Assembly (NCBI RefSeq): GCF_000959525.1
Contig: NZ_CP009832.1
Span: 1,798,001 to 1,862,000 of the forward strand
Length of the DNA stretch: 64,000 nt
Direction: 5' to 3'
Source: Burkholderia multivorans ATCC BAA-247
Lineage (GTDB): Bacteria > Pseudomonadota > Gammaproteobacteria > Burkholderiales > Burkholderiaceae
A program made the position numbers and the translations under genes. The notes below the pieces were generated by a model that saw only the letters and a list, made by a program, of their open reading frames with translations, was not told the DNA's origin and ran no database searches. Below, one piece after another: positions 8,941-18,335 of the stretch. Every line of letters begins with the position of its first letter. Within the stretch, counting starts at the first letter, position 1.

Positions 8941-8976
8941 CTGTATGGATAGACAGTGAGCTGTATTTTTATACAG
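8941..8976. promoter_or_regulatory. Tandem LexA (SOS) boxes upstream of lexA
   Basis: Two 16-bp sites fit the CTGT-N8-ACAG consensus. CTGTATGGATAGACAG is at 8941-8956, and the near-ideal CTGTATTTTTATACAG is at 8961-8976, with 20 bp between their starts. They lie 8-43 bp upstream of the lexA start codon, where bound LexA would block its own promoter. Autoregulation through tandem boxes is known for lexA in enterobacteria. Confidence 0.93.
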
Positions 8977-9197
8977 TACTTTGAGAATTTCAAGTGTTAC
9001 GTGAAGTTCGACGCGATCGCGCCGGTTCCGACGCCCGATTGCGACGTCCATGCGCCGGTTCGTCTGCCGCAACCGTCCGTCTGTATTGCGTTAGCACTTT
9101 TCAGTATTAAAAAATGAAGAAGGATTATTTTTAATCATGTAGCCCGTTCGATAGACTGGCCCGACATCGCAATACCGACAACACTGGAGAACCAAGG

Positions 9198-10235
9198 ATG
9201 GTGAAGCGCACGACGGGGCTGATGAGCGGGGCGGGCCGCTTGATTGCAACACTCGCGCTGGGCGCGGCGGCGGCGCTGGGCGTCGCGACGCACGCGCAGG
9301 CCGATACGACATTCCTGAACGTGTCGTACGACCCGACGCGCGAGCTGTACCAGGACTTCAACCAGGCATTCGGCAAAGAGTGGAAGGCGAAGACGGGCGA
9401 GACGGTCAACTTCAAGCAGTCGCACGGCGGCTCGGGCGCGCAGGCGCGCTCGGTGCTCGACGGCCTGCAGGCCGACGTCGTGACGCTCGCGCTCGCCTAT
9501 GACATCGACGCGCTCGCCAACAAGGGGCTCGTGAACAAGGACTGGCAGAAACGCCTGCCCGACAACGCGTCGCCATACACGTCGACGATCGTGTTCCTCG
9601 TGCGCAAGGGCAACCCGAAGGGCATCAAGGACTGGGACGACCTGACCAAGCCGGGCGTGTCGATCGTCACGCCGAACCCGAAGACCTCGGGCGGCGCGCG
9701 CTGGAACTACCTGGCCGCGTGGGCGTATGCGCTGCACAAGCCGGGCGGCAGCGAGCAGTCGGCGAAGGAATTCGTCACGAAGCTGTACAAGAACGCGGGC
9801 GTGCTCGACTCGGGCGCGCGCGGCGCGACGACGAGCTTCGTGCAGCGCGGGATCGGCGACGTGCTGATCGCGTGGGAGAACGAGGCGTTCCTGTCGATCA
9901 AGGAGTTCGGGCCCGACAAGTTCGAGATCGTCGTACCGTCGGCGAGCATTCTGGCGGAACCGCCGGTCGCGGTCGTCGACAAGGTCGTCGACAAGAAGGG
10001 CACGCGCAAGCTCGCCGAAGCGTACCTGAACTTCCTGTACAGCCCGCAGGGCCAGGAAATCGCGGCGCGCAACTACTATCGGCCGCGCTCGAAGAGCGTG
10101 CCGGCGGAGCTGACCAAGCAGTTCCCGAAGCTGAAGCTGTACACGGTCGACGACACGTTCGGCGGCTGGACGAATGCGCAAAAGACGCATTTCGCGGACG
10201 GCGGTGTGTTCGACTCGATCTACAAGCCGCAGTAA
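9198..10235 (+). CDS. sbp: Periplasmic sulfate-binding protein
   Basis: A 345-residue SBP/CysP-type binding protein that delivers sulfate to the CysTWA transporter. It begins with a signal peptide ending THAQA-DTT near residue 35. The mature N terminus ([19 protein letters not shown]) and later motifs ([48 protein letters not shown]) are characteristic of sulfate-binding proteins. ATG at 9198 has GGAG upstream at 9186-9189. It heads the sulfate operon and is probably activated by the CysB-type regulator encoded at the end of the operon under sulfur limitation (known for the family). Confidence 0.95.
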   Translation: MVKRTTGLMSGAGRLIATLALGAAAALGVATHAQADTTFLNVSYDPTRELYQDFNQAFGKEWKAKTGETVNFKQSHGGSGAQARSVLDGLQADVVTLALAYDIDALANKGLVNKDWQKRLPDNASPYTSTIVFLVRKGNPKGIKDWDDLTKPGVSIVTPNPKTSGGARWNYLAAWAYALHKPGGSEQSAKEFVTKLYKNAGVLDSGARGATTSFVQRGIGDVLIAWENEAFLSIKEFGPDKFEIVVPSASILAEPPVAVVDKVVDKKGTRKLAEAYLNFLYSPQGQEIAARNYYRPRSKSVPAELTKQFPKLKLYTVDDTFGGWTNAQKTHFADGGVFDSIYKPQ

Positions 10236-10248
10236 CACGACAACGACA

Positions 10249-10309
10249 GCGGCGCGCCACGTAGTGCGCCGCGTCCCGGACGCCGCCGGCGCGACCTGTC
10301 GCGCCGGCG
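10249..10309 (+). promoter_or_regulatory. Tandem intercistronic hairpins between sbp and cysT
   Basis: Two hairpins fill the 116-bp gap. The first has arms GCGGCGC (10249-10255) and GCGCCGC (10266-10272). The second has perfect 11-bp arms CGCCGGCGCGA (10284-10294) and TCGCGCCGGCG (10299-10309). Neither is followed by a T run. Such structures after a binding-protein gene commonly reduce read-through or protect the upstream mRNA 3' end, giving more binding protein than permease. That role is inferred here. Confidence 0.55.
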
Positions 10310-10351
10310 TTCGCGTCGGGCCCATGAGCATCGACCCAGCAAGAGCATCCG

Positions 10352-11251
10352 ATGACCACGTACACCTTTCGCAAGCCGAGCGCGCTGCCCGGTTTCGGCG
10401 TGACGCTCGGCATCACGGTGGCCTATTTGAGCCTCGTGGTTCTGATTCCGCTCGCCGCCACGTTCCTGAAGACCGCGACGCTGTCGTGGGACCAGTTCGT
10501 CGCCGCCGTCACGTCGCCGCGTGTGCTCGCGTCGTACCGGCTGACGTTCTCGGCCGCATTCGGCGGCGCGCTGATCAACGCCGTGTTCGGCTTTCTCGTC
10601 GCGTGGGTGCTCGTGCGCTACACGTTTCCGCTGAAGCGGCTCGTCGACGCGATCGTCGATCTGCCGTTCGCGCTGCCGACCTCGGTGGCCGGCATTTCGC
10701 TCGCGGCCGTCTACGCGGCGAACGGCTGGGTCGGCCAGTATCTCGCGCCGTTCGGCATCAAGGTCGCGTTCACGCCGCTCGGCGTGCTGGTCGCGCTGAC
10801 CTTCATCGGCCTGCCGTTCGTCGTGCGCACCGTGCAGCCGGTGCTCGAGGATTTCGAGCGCGAGCAGGAGGAGGCGGCCGCGTGCCTCGGCGCGTCGCGC
10901 TGGCTCACGTTCCGGCGCGTCGTGCTGCCGGCCGTGCTGCCCGCGCTGCTCACCGGTTTCGCGCTCGCGTTCGCGCGTGCGCTCGGCGAATACGGGTCGG
11001 TGATCTTCATCGCCGGCAACGTGCCGATGAAGTCGGAGATCACGTCGCTGCTGATCATCACGAAGCTCGAACAGTACGACTACGCGGGCGCGACCGCGCT
11101 CGCGGTCGTCATGCTCGTCGTGTCGTTCCTGATGCTGCTGCTGATCAATACGCTGCAGTGGTATCTGCAGCGCCGTACGAGCCGCGGCGCGAGTGCGCCC
11201 GCGTCCGCGTCCGGTGATACCGCCGCGGTCGCGGCAGGAGGCCGGCCATGA
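10352..11251 (+). CDS. cysT: Sulfate/thiosulfate ABC permease CysT (CysU)
   Basis: A 299-residue inner-membrane permease with about six transmembrane segments. The ABC-ATPase coupling motif is [30 protein letters not shown] (EAA loop, about residues 172-200). [19 protein letters not shown] and [17 protein letters not shown] are typical of CysT. It pairs with CysW, whose start overlaps its stop by ATGA at 11248-11251. The C terminus carries an Ala/Ser-rich tail. Confidence 0.95.
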   Translation: MTTYTFRKPSALPGFGVTLGITVAYLSLVVLIPLAATFLKTATLSWDQFVAAVTSPRVLASYRLTFSAAFGGALINAVFGFLVAWVLVRYTFPLKRLVDAIVDLPFALPTSVAGISLAAVYAANGWVGQYLAPFGIKVAFTPLGVLVALTFIGLPFVVRTVQPVLEDFEREQEEAAACLGASRWLTFRRVVLPAVLPALLTGFALAFARALGEYGSVIFIAGNVPMKSEITSLLIITKLEQYDYAGATALAVVMLVVSFLMLLLINTLQWYLQRRTSRGASAPASASGDTAAVAAGGRP

Positions 11252-12195
11252 CGCAGGAGGTGACCGCCGTGCTCAAGAACCCGTCGTCCGCCGAGCGTGC
11301 GCGCGCGGCGAAGCGGCTCGATCCCGTCAGCGAGCCGCGCGCCGTGCGCTGGCTGCTCACCGGCATCGCGCTCGCGTTTCTCGCCTTCTTTCTCGTCGTG
11401 CCGCTCGCGGCCGTGTTCGTCGAGGCGCTGCGCAAGGGCGTCGGCTTCTACCTCGAGTCGCTCGCGGATCCGGACGCGTGGGCCGCGATCAAGCTGACGC
11501 TGACCGTCGCGGCGATCGCCGTGCCGCTGAACCTCGTGTTCGGCGTGTGCGCGTCGTGGGCGATCGCGAAATTCGAGTTTCGCGGCAAGGCGTTGCTGAC
11601 GACGCTGATCGATCTGCCGTTCTCGGTGTCGCCGGTGATCTCGGGCCTCGTCTACGTGCTGCTGTTCGGCGCGCAGGGCTGGCTCGGCCCATGGCTGCGG
11701 GATCACGACGTGCAGATCATCTTCGCGGTGCCGGGCATCGTGCTCGCGACGATCTTCGTCACGTTCCCGTTCGTCGCGCGCGAGCTGATTCCATTGATGC
11801 AGGCACAGGGCAGCGACGAGGAAGAGGCCGCGCGCGTGCTCGGCGCGTCGGGCTGGCAGATCTTCCGCCGTGTGACGCTGCCGAACGTGAAGTGGGGGCT
11901 GCTGTACGGCGTGATCCTCTGCAATGCGCGCGCGATGGGCGAATTCGGCGCGGTGTCGGTCGTGTCCGGCCATATCCGCGGCCAGACCGACACGATGCCG
12001 CTGCACGTCGAGATTCTCTACAACGAGTACAACTTCGCCGCGGCGTTCGCGGTGGCATCGGTGCTCGCGCTGCTCGCGCTCGTGACGCTCGCGCTGAAGC
12101 TGCTCGCCGAACGCCATCTCGCCGCCGAGCTGTCCGGCGCGCGCGACGCCGTTCCCGCACATGCCGGCCCTGCCGCCATTTCGTCGAAATCGTAA
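11248..12195 (+). CDS. cysW: Sulfate/thiosulfate ABC permease CysW
   Basis: A 315-residue permease partner of CysT with about six membrane segments. The EAA loop is [31 protein letters not shown], and [30 protein letters not shown] is strongly CysW-like. A 30-residue hydrophilic N-terminal extension precedes the first membrane span. It overlaps cysT by 4 nt and is followed after 13 nt by cysA, consistent with coupled synthesis of one CysT-CysW-CysA2 complex. Confidence 0.95.
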   Translation: MTQEVTAVLKNPSSAERARAAKRLDPVSEPRAVRWLLTGIALAFLAFFLVVPLAAVFVEALRKGVGFYLESLADPDAWAAIKLTLTVAAIAVPLNLVFGVCASWAIAKFEFRGKALLTTLIDLPFSVSPVISGLVYVLLFGAQGWLGPWLRDHDVQIIFAVPGIVLATIFVTFPFVARELIPLMQAQGSDEEEAARVLGASGWQIFRRVTLPNVKWGLLYGVILCNARAMGEFGAVSVVSGHIRGQTDTMPLHVEILYNEYNFAAAFAVASVLALLALVTLALKLLAERHLAAELSGARDAVPAHAGPAAISSKS

Positions 12196-12208
12196 AGAGG
12201 CAACCAGA

Positions 12209-13270
12209 ATGGGTATCACCGTCCGTCATCTCCAGAAGCGCTTCGGCGATTTCACCGCGCTCGACAACGTGTCGCTCGATTTCCCGCCCGGCGAACTCGT
12301 CGCGCTGCTCGGGCCGTCCGGCTGCGGCAAGACCACGCTGCTGCGCGTGATCGCGGGCCTCGAGCACGCGGACGCGGGGCAGGTCGTGCTGCAGGGGCTC
12401 GACGTCGCATCGGTCGGCGCGCGCGACCGGCAGGTCGGCTTTGTGTTCCAGCACTACGCGCTGTTCCGCCACATGACCGTGTTCGAGAACGTCGCGTTCG
12501 GGCTGCGCGTGAAGCCGCGCCGCGAGCGGCCGTCCGAAGCCGCGATTCGCGACAAGGTGCACGAGCTGTTGAAGCTCGTGCAGCTCGACTGGCTCGCGCA
12601 GCGCTATCCGTCCGAGCTGTCGGGCGGCCAGCGCCAGCGGATCGCGCTCGCGCGCGCCCTCGCGGTGGAGCCGAAGGTGCTGCTGCTCGACGAGCCGTTC
12701 GGCGCGCTCGACGCGAAGGTGCGCAAGGAGCTGCGCGGCTGGCTGCGGCGCCTGCACGACGATCTGCACATCTCGACGATCTTCGTCACGCACGATCAGG
12801 AGGAGGCGCTCGAAGTCGCGGATCGCATCGTCGTGCTGAACCGCGGCCGCGTCGAGCAGGTCGGCAGCCCGCAGGAGGTCTACGATCATCCGCAGAGCGC
12901 GTTCGTCTACGAATTCCTCGGCGCCGCGAACCGGCTGCCCGGCACGGTGGCCGAGCGCGGCTTCGTCGCCGAGGGCGCGGCCGCGCCGATCGCGGTCGAC
13001 GCGGATTTCGCGGGACCCGCGCATGCGTACGTGCGGCCGCACGATCTGCAGCTGTGGCCGGCCGCCGAAGCGGGCCATCGCGACGGCATCGCGGTCGACG
13101 TGCGCCGCGTGATTCCGCTGGGCGGCTCGGTGCGCGTCGAGCTGGAATCGCGCGCGGGCGGGGCGCTCGAGGCGGAACTCGACCGCGACGCATGGCGCGC
13201 TCTGTCGCTGCAGGTCGGCGACGGCGCGACGGCCGTGCCGCGTGCGGTACGCGTATTTCCGGCGCGCTGA
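12209..13270 (+). CDS. cysA: Sulfate/thiosulfate ABC transporter ATP-binding protein
   Basis: A 353-residue CysA ATPase. Walker A GPSGCGKT spans residues 35-42, the signature is [15 protein letters not shown], Walker B is [23 protein letters not shown], and the H-loop is [14 protein letters not shown]. The C-terminal ~110 residues form the regulatory TOBE-like domain ([13 protein letters not shown]). Start is ATG at 12209 ([13 protein letters not shown]). It energises sulfate import through CysT and CysW and lies directly upstream of cysB. Confidence 0.96.
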   Translation: MGITVRHLQKRFGDFTALDNVSLDFPPGELVALLGPSGCGKTTLLRVIAGLEHADAGQVVLQGLDVASVGARDRQVGFVFQHYALFRHMTVFENVAFGLRVKPRRERPSEAAIRDKVHELLKLVQLDWLAQRYPSELSGGQRQRIALARALAVEPKVLLLDEPFGALDAKVRKELRGWLRRLHDDLHISTIFVTHDQEEALEVADRIVVLNRGRVEQVGSPQEVYDHPQSAFVYEFLGAANRLPGTVAERGFVAEGAAAPIAVDADFAGPAHAYVRPHDLQLWPAAEAGHRDGIAVDVRRVIPLGGSVRVELESRAGGALEAELDRDAWRALSLQVGDGATAVPRAVRVFPAR

Positions 13271-13344
13271 CGCCGGCCAGGCAGGAAGGAGCGCACGGCG
13301 CTCCATATCGACCATCGAACAACGACAGCCCAAGAGGCATACCC

Positions 13345-14271
13345 ATGAACTTCCAGCAACTGCGCTTCGTGCGCGAGGCGGTGCGCCAGAACATGAACCT
13401 GACCGAGGTCGCGAACGTGCTCTACACGTCGCAGTCGGGCGTGTCGAAGCAGATCAAGGACCTCGAGGACGAACTCGGCGTCGACATCTTCATTCGCCGC
13501 GGCAAGCGGCTGACGGGCCTGACCGAGCCGGGCAAGGCCGTGCATCAGCTGATCGAGCGGATGCTGCTCGACGCGGAGAACCTGAGGCGCGTCGCACGGC
13601 AGTTCGCCGATCAGGACAGCGGCCACCTCGTCGTTGCGACGACGCACACGCAGGCGCGCTACGCGCTGCCGAAGGTGATCCGGCAGTTCACCGACGTGTT
13701 CCCGAAGGTCCATCTCGCGCTGCGGCAGGGCAGCCCGCAGCAGATCGCGCAGATGATCCTGAACGGCGAGGCCGATCTCGGCATCTCGACCGAGGCGCTC
13801 GACCGCTATCCGGACATCGTGACGTTCCCGTGCTATTCGTGGCATCACACGGTCGTCGTGCCGAAGGGGCATCCGCTCGTGGGCCGCGAAAACCTGACGC
13901 TCGACGAAATCGCCGAGTATCCGATCATCACGTACGACCAGGACTTCACCGGCCGCTCGCACATCGACCAGGCGTTCGCGCAGGCCGGCGCCGTGCCCGA
14001 CGTCGTGCTGACCGCGATCGACGCGGACGTGATCAAGACCTACGTCGAACTCGGCATGGGTATCGGCGTCGTCGCGGCGATGGCCTACGATCCGCAGCGC
14101 GACACGGGGCTCGTCGCACTCGACACGCAGCATCTGTTCGAGGCGAGCACGACGCGCGTCGGGCTGCGCAAGGGCGCGTTCCTGCGCGCGTATGCGTATC
14201 GGCTGATCGAGATGTTCGCGCCGCACCTGAGCGAGGCCGAAATCGCCGGCCAGTTGCGCGAAGCGGTGTGA
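13345..14271 (+). CDS. cysB: CysB-type LysR transcriptional regulator of sulfur assimilation
   Basis: A 308-residue LysR regulator of the CysB/Cbl subfamily. MNFQQLRFVREAVRQNMNLTEVANVLYTSQSGVSKQIKDLE begins the HTH, and VATTHTQARYALP is the conserved CysB effector-domain motif. The full sequence including ADVIKTYVELGMGIGVVAAMAY matches CysB closely. It activates sulfate-uptake genes in response to N-acetylserine and sulfur status in known systems. It follows cysA by 74 bp in the same direction and may be co-transcribed. CysB and Cbl are hard to separate by eye, so a Cbl role is possible. Confidence 0.9.
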   Translation: MNFQQLRFVREAVRQNMNLTEVANVLYTSQSGVSKQIKDLEDELGVDIFIRRGKRLTGLTEPGKAVHQLIERMLLDAENLRRVARQFADQDSGHLVVATTHTQARYALPKVIRQFTDVFPKVHLALRQGSPQQIAQMILNGEADLGISTEALDRYPDIVTFPCYSWHHTVVVPKGHPLVGRENLTLDEIAEYPIITYDQDFTGRSHIDQAFAQAGAVPDVVLTAIDADVIKTYVELGMGIGVVAAMAYDPQRDTGLVALDTQHLFEASTTRVGLRKGAFLRAYAYRLIEMFAPHLSEAEIAGQLREAV

Positions 14272-14584
14272 TTGGCGCGGGCGGGCGTGCGCATGCTTCG
14301 CGCGCGTCCCGTCTGCCGTCGGCGCGCTCCGAATAAACCCTTAAATATTGATTAGACGGGTTGCGCGCCGGCGCGAAACGGTCCAGCATACCTTCACTCC
14401 GCCGGCGTCCGCCGGCGGCGGCGTGTAAACGACGACACGCGTCAGGCAGTCGGCCGTCTGCCTTGTTTTCTTCCTTGGTACCGACAAGCAGCATCGATGG
14501 CCAATCGCCGGGTAGTGTGGCGCAAACGTTTGCTCGCAATAAAACAACAGTCGGCCCCGACGGGCCAGTCGCCAGGAGATGTGT
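14272..14584. other. Intergenic region upstream of the ribose operon
   Basis: No credible gene is seen in these 313 bp. The left part contains an A+T-rich stretch (CCTTAAATATTGATTAGA, about 14338-14355). The right part holds the LacI-type palindrome at 14522-14533 and AATAAAAC just after it, a possible -10 region. AGGAG at 14574-14578 sets the rbsB start. Confidence 0.6.
14522..14533. promoter_or_regulatory. LacI-family operator, probable RbsR site
   Basis: GCAAACGTTTGC is a perfect 12-bp palindrome with the central CG and AAACGTTT core typical of LacI/PurR/RbsR-type operators. It lies 51 bp upstream of the rbsB start, next to the likely promoter. The operon encodes its own LacI-family regulator, so repression by RbsR and release by ribose is the simplest reading (inferred). 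Confidence 0.75.
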
Positions 14585-15535
14585 ATGAATGTCCGCTTTC
14601 GCCGTCGCTTTCTGACCGCCGCGCTTGCTGCCGTCGCGGTTGCCGCCGCTCCCGCCGTCCACGCTCAAGCGGCCGGCAAGCCGAAGGTCGCGCTCGTGAT
14701 GAAGTCGCTCGCCAACGAGTTCTTCTTGACGATGGAAAACGGCGCGAAGGAATACCAGAAACACAACGCGAGCCAGTTCGACCTGATCACGAACGGGATC
14801 AAGGACGAGACCGATACCGCGAACCAGATCCGCATCGTCGAGCAGATGATCGTGTCGAAGGTCGACGCGATCGTGCTCGCGCCGGCCGACTCGAAGGCGC
14901 TCGTGCCGGTCGTGAAGAAGGCCGTCGACGCGGGCATCATCGTCGTCAACATCGACAACCGGCTCGACCCCGACGTGCTGAAGTCGAAGAACCTCAACGT
15001 GCCGTTCGTCGGGCCCGACAACCGCAAGGGTGCGCGCAAGGTCGGCGACTACCTCGCGAAGAAGCTGAAGGCGGGCGACCAGGTCGGCATCGTCGAAGGC
15101 GTGTCGACGACGACCAACGCGCAGCAGCGCACGGCCGGCTTCCAGGATGCGATGAAGGCGGGCGGCATGAAGGTCGTGTCGGTGCAATCGGGCGAATGGG
15201 AAATCGACAAGGGCAACGCGGTCGCGTCCGCGATGCTGAACGAATACCCGAACCTGAAGGCGCTGCTGTGCGGCAACGACAACATGGCGATCGGCGCCGT
15301 GTCGGCCGTGCGCGCGGCCGGCAAGCAGGGCAAGGTGTACGTGGTCGGCTACGACAACATCAACGCGATCAAGCCGATGCTGAAGGACGGCCGCGTGCTC
15401 GCGACGGCCGATCAGTACGCCGCGAAGCAGGCCGTGTTCGGCATCGACACGGCGCTGAAGGCGATCGCCGAGCACCGCAAGCAGGCGGAGCTGTCGGGCG
15501 TGGTCGAGACGCCGGTCGATCTCGTGACGAAGTGA
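14585..15535 (+). CDS. rbsB: Periplasmic ribose-type sugar-binding protein
   Basis: A 316-residue periplasmic binding protein of the ribose/galactose cluster. A signal peptide (MNVRFRRRFLTAALAAVAVAAAPAVHAQA in outline, residues 1-29) precedes the mature domain starting KPKVALVMKSLANEFF. VDAIVLAPADSKALVPVVKKA and CGNDNMAIGAVSAVRAAGK are family hallmarks. The start at 14585 is preferred over an in-frame ATG at 14579 because AGGAG (14574-14578) is 6 nt before the former and abuts the latter. Ribose specificity follows from the neighbouring rbsK and rbsR. Confidence 0.92.
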   Translation: MNVRFRRRFLTAALAAVAVAAAPAVHAQAAGKPKVALVMKSLANEFFLTMENGAKEYQKHNASQFDLITNGIKDETDTANQIRIVEQMIVSKVDAIVLAPADSKALVPVVKKAVDAGIIVVNIDNRLDPDVLKSKNLNVPFVGPDNRKGARKVGDYLAKKLKAGDQVGIVEGVSTTTNAQQRTAGFQDAMKAGGMKVVSVQSGEWEIDKGNAVASAMLNEYPNLKALLCGNDNMAIGAVSAVRAAGKQGKVYVVGYDNINAIKPMLKDGRVLATADQYAAKQAVFGIDTALKAIAEHRKQAELSGVVETPVDLVTK

Positions 15536-15680
15536 CGCCGCGCGGCGCGTGCCGCCGCCCTCAAGAATCCGGCGCGGCGGCCGTTATCCGGTGTGAGCGC
15601 GATCACGGCCGCTGCATGCCGATGCAGTTGTGAGCGTCACACCCGCGCGCCGCATGCGCGCGGCCGCAACCAGGATCGCG

Positions 15681-17285
15681 ATGGAACCGACCTTCCAATC
15701 TTCTTCCCGTCCCACCGCACCGGTGCTGTCCGTTTCCGGCGTCGGCAAGACGTACGCGGAGCCGGTGCTCGCGGACGTCACGCTCGCGCTCGTGCCGGGC
15801 GAGGCGCTGGCGCTGACCGGCGAGAACGGCGCGGGCAAGAGCACGCTGTCGAAGATCATCGGCGGGCTCGTCGAGCCGAGCGCCGGCACCATGCAGCTCG
15901 CGGGCGAGCCGTACGCACCGGCGAGCCGCACGCACGCCGAGGCGCTCGGCGTGCGGATGGTGATGCAGGAGCTGAACCTGCTGCCGACGCTGAGCGTCGC
16001 CGAAAACCTGTTCCTGAACCGTCTGCCGCGCCGCTTCGGCGTGATCGATCGCGCGCGGCTGCGCGACGACGCGCGCCTCGCGATGGCGCAGGTCGGGCTC
16101 GATGCGATCGATCCCGACACGCCGGTCGGCGCGCTCGGCATCGGCCATCAGCAGATGGTCGAGATCGCGCGCAACCTGATCGGCGACTGCCGCGTGCTGA
16201 TCCTCGACGAACCGACCGCGATGCTGACCGCACGCGAGGTCGAACTACTGTTCGAGCAGATCGACCGGCTGAAGGCGCGCGGCGTCGCGATCGTCTACAT
16301 CTCGCATCGGCTCGAGGAACTCGCGCGCGTGGCCGAGCGCGTCGCGGTGCTGCGCGACGGGCGGCTCGTGCACGTCGGCGAGATGGCCGCGACGACGTCC
16401 GACGCGCTCGTCACGCTGATGGTCGGCCGCGAGATCGGCGAACACATCGATCTCGGCGAGCGCCATATCGGTGCGCCGCGGCTCGTCGTCTCGGGGCTCA
16501 CGCGTGCGCCGGCCGTGCGCGACGTGTCGCTCGAGGTACGGGCGGGCGAGATTTTCGGCATTTCCGGACTGATCGGCGCAGGGCGCACCGAACTGCTGCG
16601 GCTGATCTACGGCGCCGATACGCCCGACGCCGGCACGATCGCGGTCGGCCAGCCGCCGCGGCCGGTCGCGATCCGCTCGCCGGTCGATGCGGTGCAGCTC
16701 GGCATCGCGCTGATCACCGAGGATCGCAAGGGCGAGGGATTGCTGCTGTCGCAGTCGGTCACGGCCAACGTGTCGCTCGGCCAGCTCGACCGGCTCGCGC
16801 GTGCGGGCGTGGTCGACACGGCGCGCGAGACGGCGCTCGCCGAACGGCAGATCGACGCGCTGCGCATCCGCGCGCACGGCGCCGCGCAGCCGGTCGGCGA
16901 ACTGTCGGGCGGCAACCAGCAGAAGGTCGTGATCGGCCGCTGGCTCGCGCGCGACATGGGCGTGCTGCTGTTCGACGAGCCGACGCGCGGCATCGACGTC
17001 GGCGCCAAATTCGAAATCTACACTTTGATGGGCGCGCTTGCGCGCGAAGGCCGCGCGCTCGTGGTCGTATCGAGCGACCTGCGCGAACTGATGCTGATTT
17101 GCGACCGGATCGGCGTAATGTCGGCCGGCCGCATGACGGCCGTGTTCGAGCGCGGCCACTGGACCCAGGATGCGCTGCTGGCCGCGGCGTTCGCGGGCTT
17201 CGGCCGCGACGCGGCGCCGCACGGTGCACCGCCGCCTGACGCGCACGCCGCGAACGGAACTTCGACGACAGGACGACCGCAATGA
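15681..17285 (+). CDS. rbsA: Sugar ABC transporter ATP-binding protein, RbsA type
   Basis: A tandem ATPase with two nucleotide-binding halves, as in RbsA/MglA. The first half has GENGAGKST, IGHQQMVEIARNL in place of a canonical signature, and VLILDEPTAMLTAREVE. The second half has degenerate GLIGAGRTELLRLIYG, LSGGNQQKVVIGRWLARD and VLLFDEPTRGIDVGAKFEIY. With ATG at 15681 (AGGA 5 nt before) the protein has 534 residues. The frame is open upstream to GTG 15630 and ATG 15654, but neither has a ribosome site. The stop overlaps rbsC by ATGA. Confidence 0.9.
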   Translation: MEPTFQSSSRPTAPVLSVSGVGKTYAEPVLADVTLALVPGEALALTGENGAGKSTLSKIIGGLVEPSAGTMQLAGEPYAPASRTHAEALGVRMVMQELNLLPTLSVAENLFLNRLPRRFGVIDRARLRDDARLAMAQVGLDAIDPDTPVGALGIGHQQMVEIARNLIGDCRVLILDEPTAMLTAREVELLFEQIDRLKARGVAIVYISHRLEELARVAERVAVLRDGRLVHVGEMAATTSDALVTLMVGREIGEHIDLGERHIGAPRLVVSGLTRAPAVRDVSLEVRAGEIFGISGLIGAGRTELLRLIYGADTPDAGTIAVGQPPRPVAIRSPVDAVQLGIALITEDRKGEGLLLSQSVTANVSLGQLDRLARAGVVDTARETALAERQIDALRIRAHGAAQPVGELSGGNQQKVVIGRWLARDMGVLLFDEPTRGIDVGAKFEIYTLMGALAREGRALVVVSSDLRELMLICDRIGVMSAGRMTAVFERGHWTQDALLAAAFAGFGRDAAPHGAPPPDAHAANGTSTTGRPQ

Positions 17286-18301
17286 CCCAGCCCCCCGTCA
17301 CCCCGACCGATGCCGGCGCCGCGCAGGACGCGACCGGCCGCCGCGCGCGCACGCTGTCCGGCACGCGGCTCGGCGTGTCGAACTATCTCGGCCTCGCCGG
17401 CGCGCTGATCGCGATGATCGCGCTGTTTTCGGCGCTGAGCTCGCATTTCCTGACCTACGATACGTTCAGCACGATCGCGAACCAGATTCCCGACCTCGTC
17501 GTGATGTCGGTCGGGATGACGTTCGTGCTGATCATCGCGGGGATCGATCTGTCGGTCGGCTCGGTGCTCGCGCTCGCCGCGTCGATGGTCAGCGTCGCCG
17601 CGCTGAAGTGGCAGTGGGGGCCGCTGCCGGCCGCGCTGATCGGCATCGCGGTCGCGACCGCGACGGGCTCGCTGACGGGCGCCGTCACGGTCGGGTGGCG
17701 GATTCCGTCGTTCATCGTGTCGCTCGGCGTGCTCGAGGCCGCGCGCGGCCTCGCCTACCAGCTGACGAATTCGCGCACCGCGTATATCGGCGACGCGTTC
17801 GATTTCCTGTCGAATCCGATCGCGCTGGGCATCTCGCCGGCGTTTCTGATCGCCGTCGCGGTGATGATTGCCGCGCAGTTCGTGCTGACGCGCACCGTGT
17901 TCGGCCGCTATCTGGTAGGGATCGGCACGAACGAGGAGGCCGTGCGGCTTGCGGGGGTTAACCCGCGGCCGTATAAAATCCTTGTCTTCGCGCTGATGGG
18001 CGCGCTCGCCGGGCTCGCGTCGCTGTTCCAGATTTCGCGCCTCGAGGCCGCCGATCCCAACGCGGGCGCCGGGCTCGAGCTGCAGGTGATCGCGGCCGTC
18101 GTGATCGGCGGCACGAGCCTGATGGGCGGCCGCGGCTCGGTGATCAGCACGTTTTTCGGCGTATTGATCATCTCGGTGCTCGCCGCGGGCCTCGCGCAGA
18201 TCGGCGCGAACGAGCCGACGAAACGGATCATCACCGGGGCGGTGATCGTGGTCGCGGTCGTGCTCGACACGTATCGCAGCCGGCGCACGCGCACGCGGTA
18301 A
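17282..18301 (+). CDS. rbsC: Ribose ABC transporter permease
   Basis: A 339-residue BPD_transp_2-type permease with about eight to ten membrane segments after a 35-residue cytoplasmic N terminus. GMTFVLIIAGIDLSVGSVLALAA and the coupling region VGIGTNEEAVRLAGVNPRPYKILVFALMG are diagnostic of RbsC/XylH. GGTSLMGGRGSVISTFFGV lies in the C-terminal half. It starts within the rbsA stop (ATGA) and works with RbsA and RbsB. Confidence 0.94.
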   Translation: MTQPPVTPTDAGAAQDATGRRARTLSGTRLGVSNYLGLAGALIAMIALFSALSSHFLTYDTFSTIANQIPDLVVMSVGMTFVLIIAGIDLSVGSVLALAASMVSVAALKWQWGPLPAALIGIAVATATGSLTGAVTVGWRIPSFIVSLGVLEAARGLAYQLTNSRTAYIGDAFDFLSNPIALGISPAFLIAVAVMIAAQFVLTRTVFGRYLVGIGTNEEAVRLAGVNPRPYKILVFALMGALAGLASLFQISRLEAADPNAGAGLELQVIAAVVIGGTSLMGGRGSVISTFFGVLIISVLAAGLAQIGANEPTKRIITGAVIVVAVVLDTYRSRRTRTR

Positions 18302-18335
18302 GACCAACAACAGAAAGAGCAGAGAGAAACGGGAA

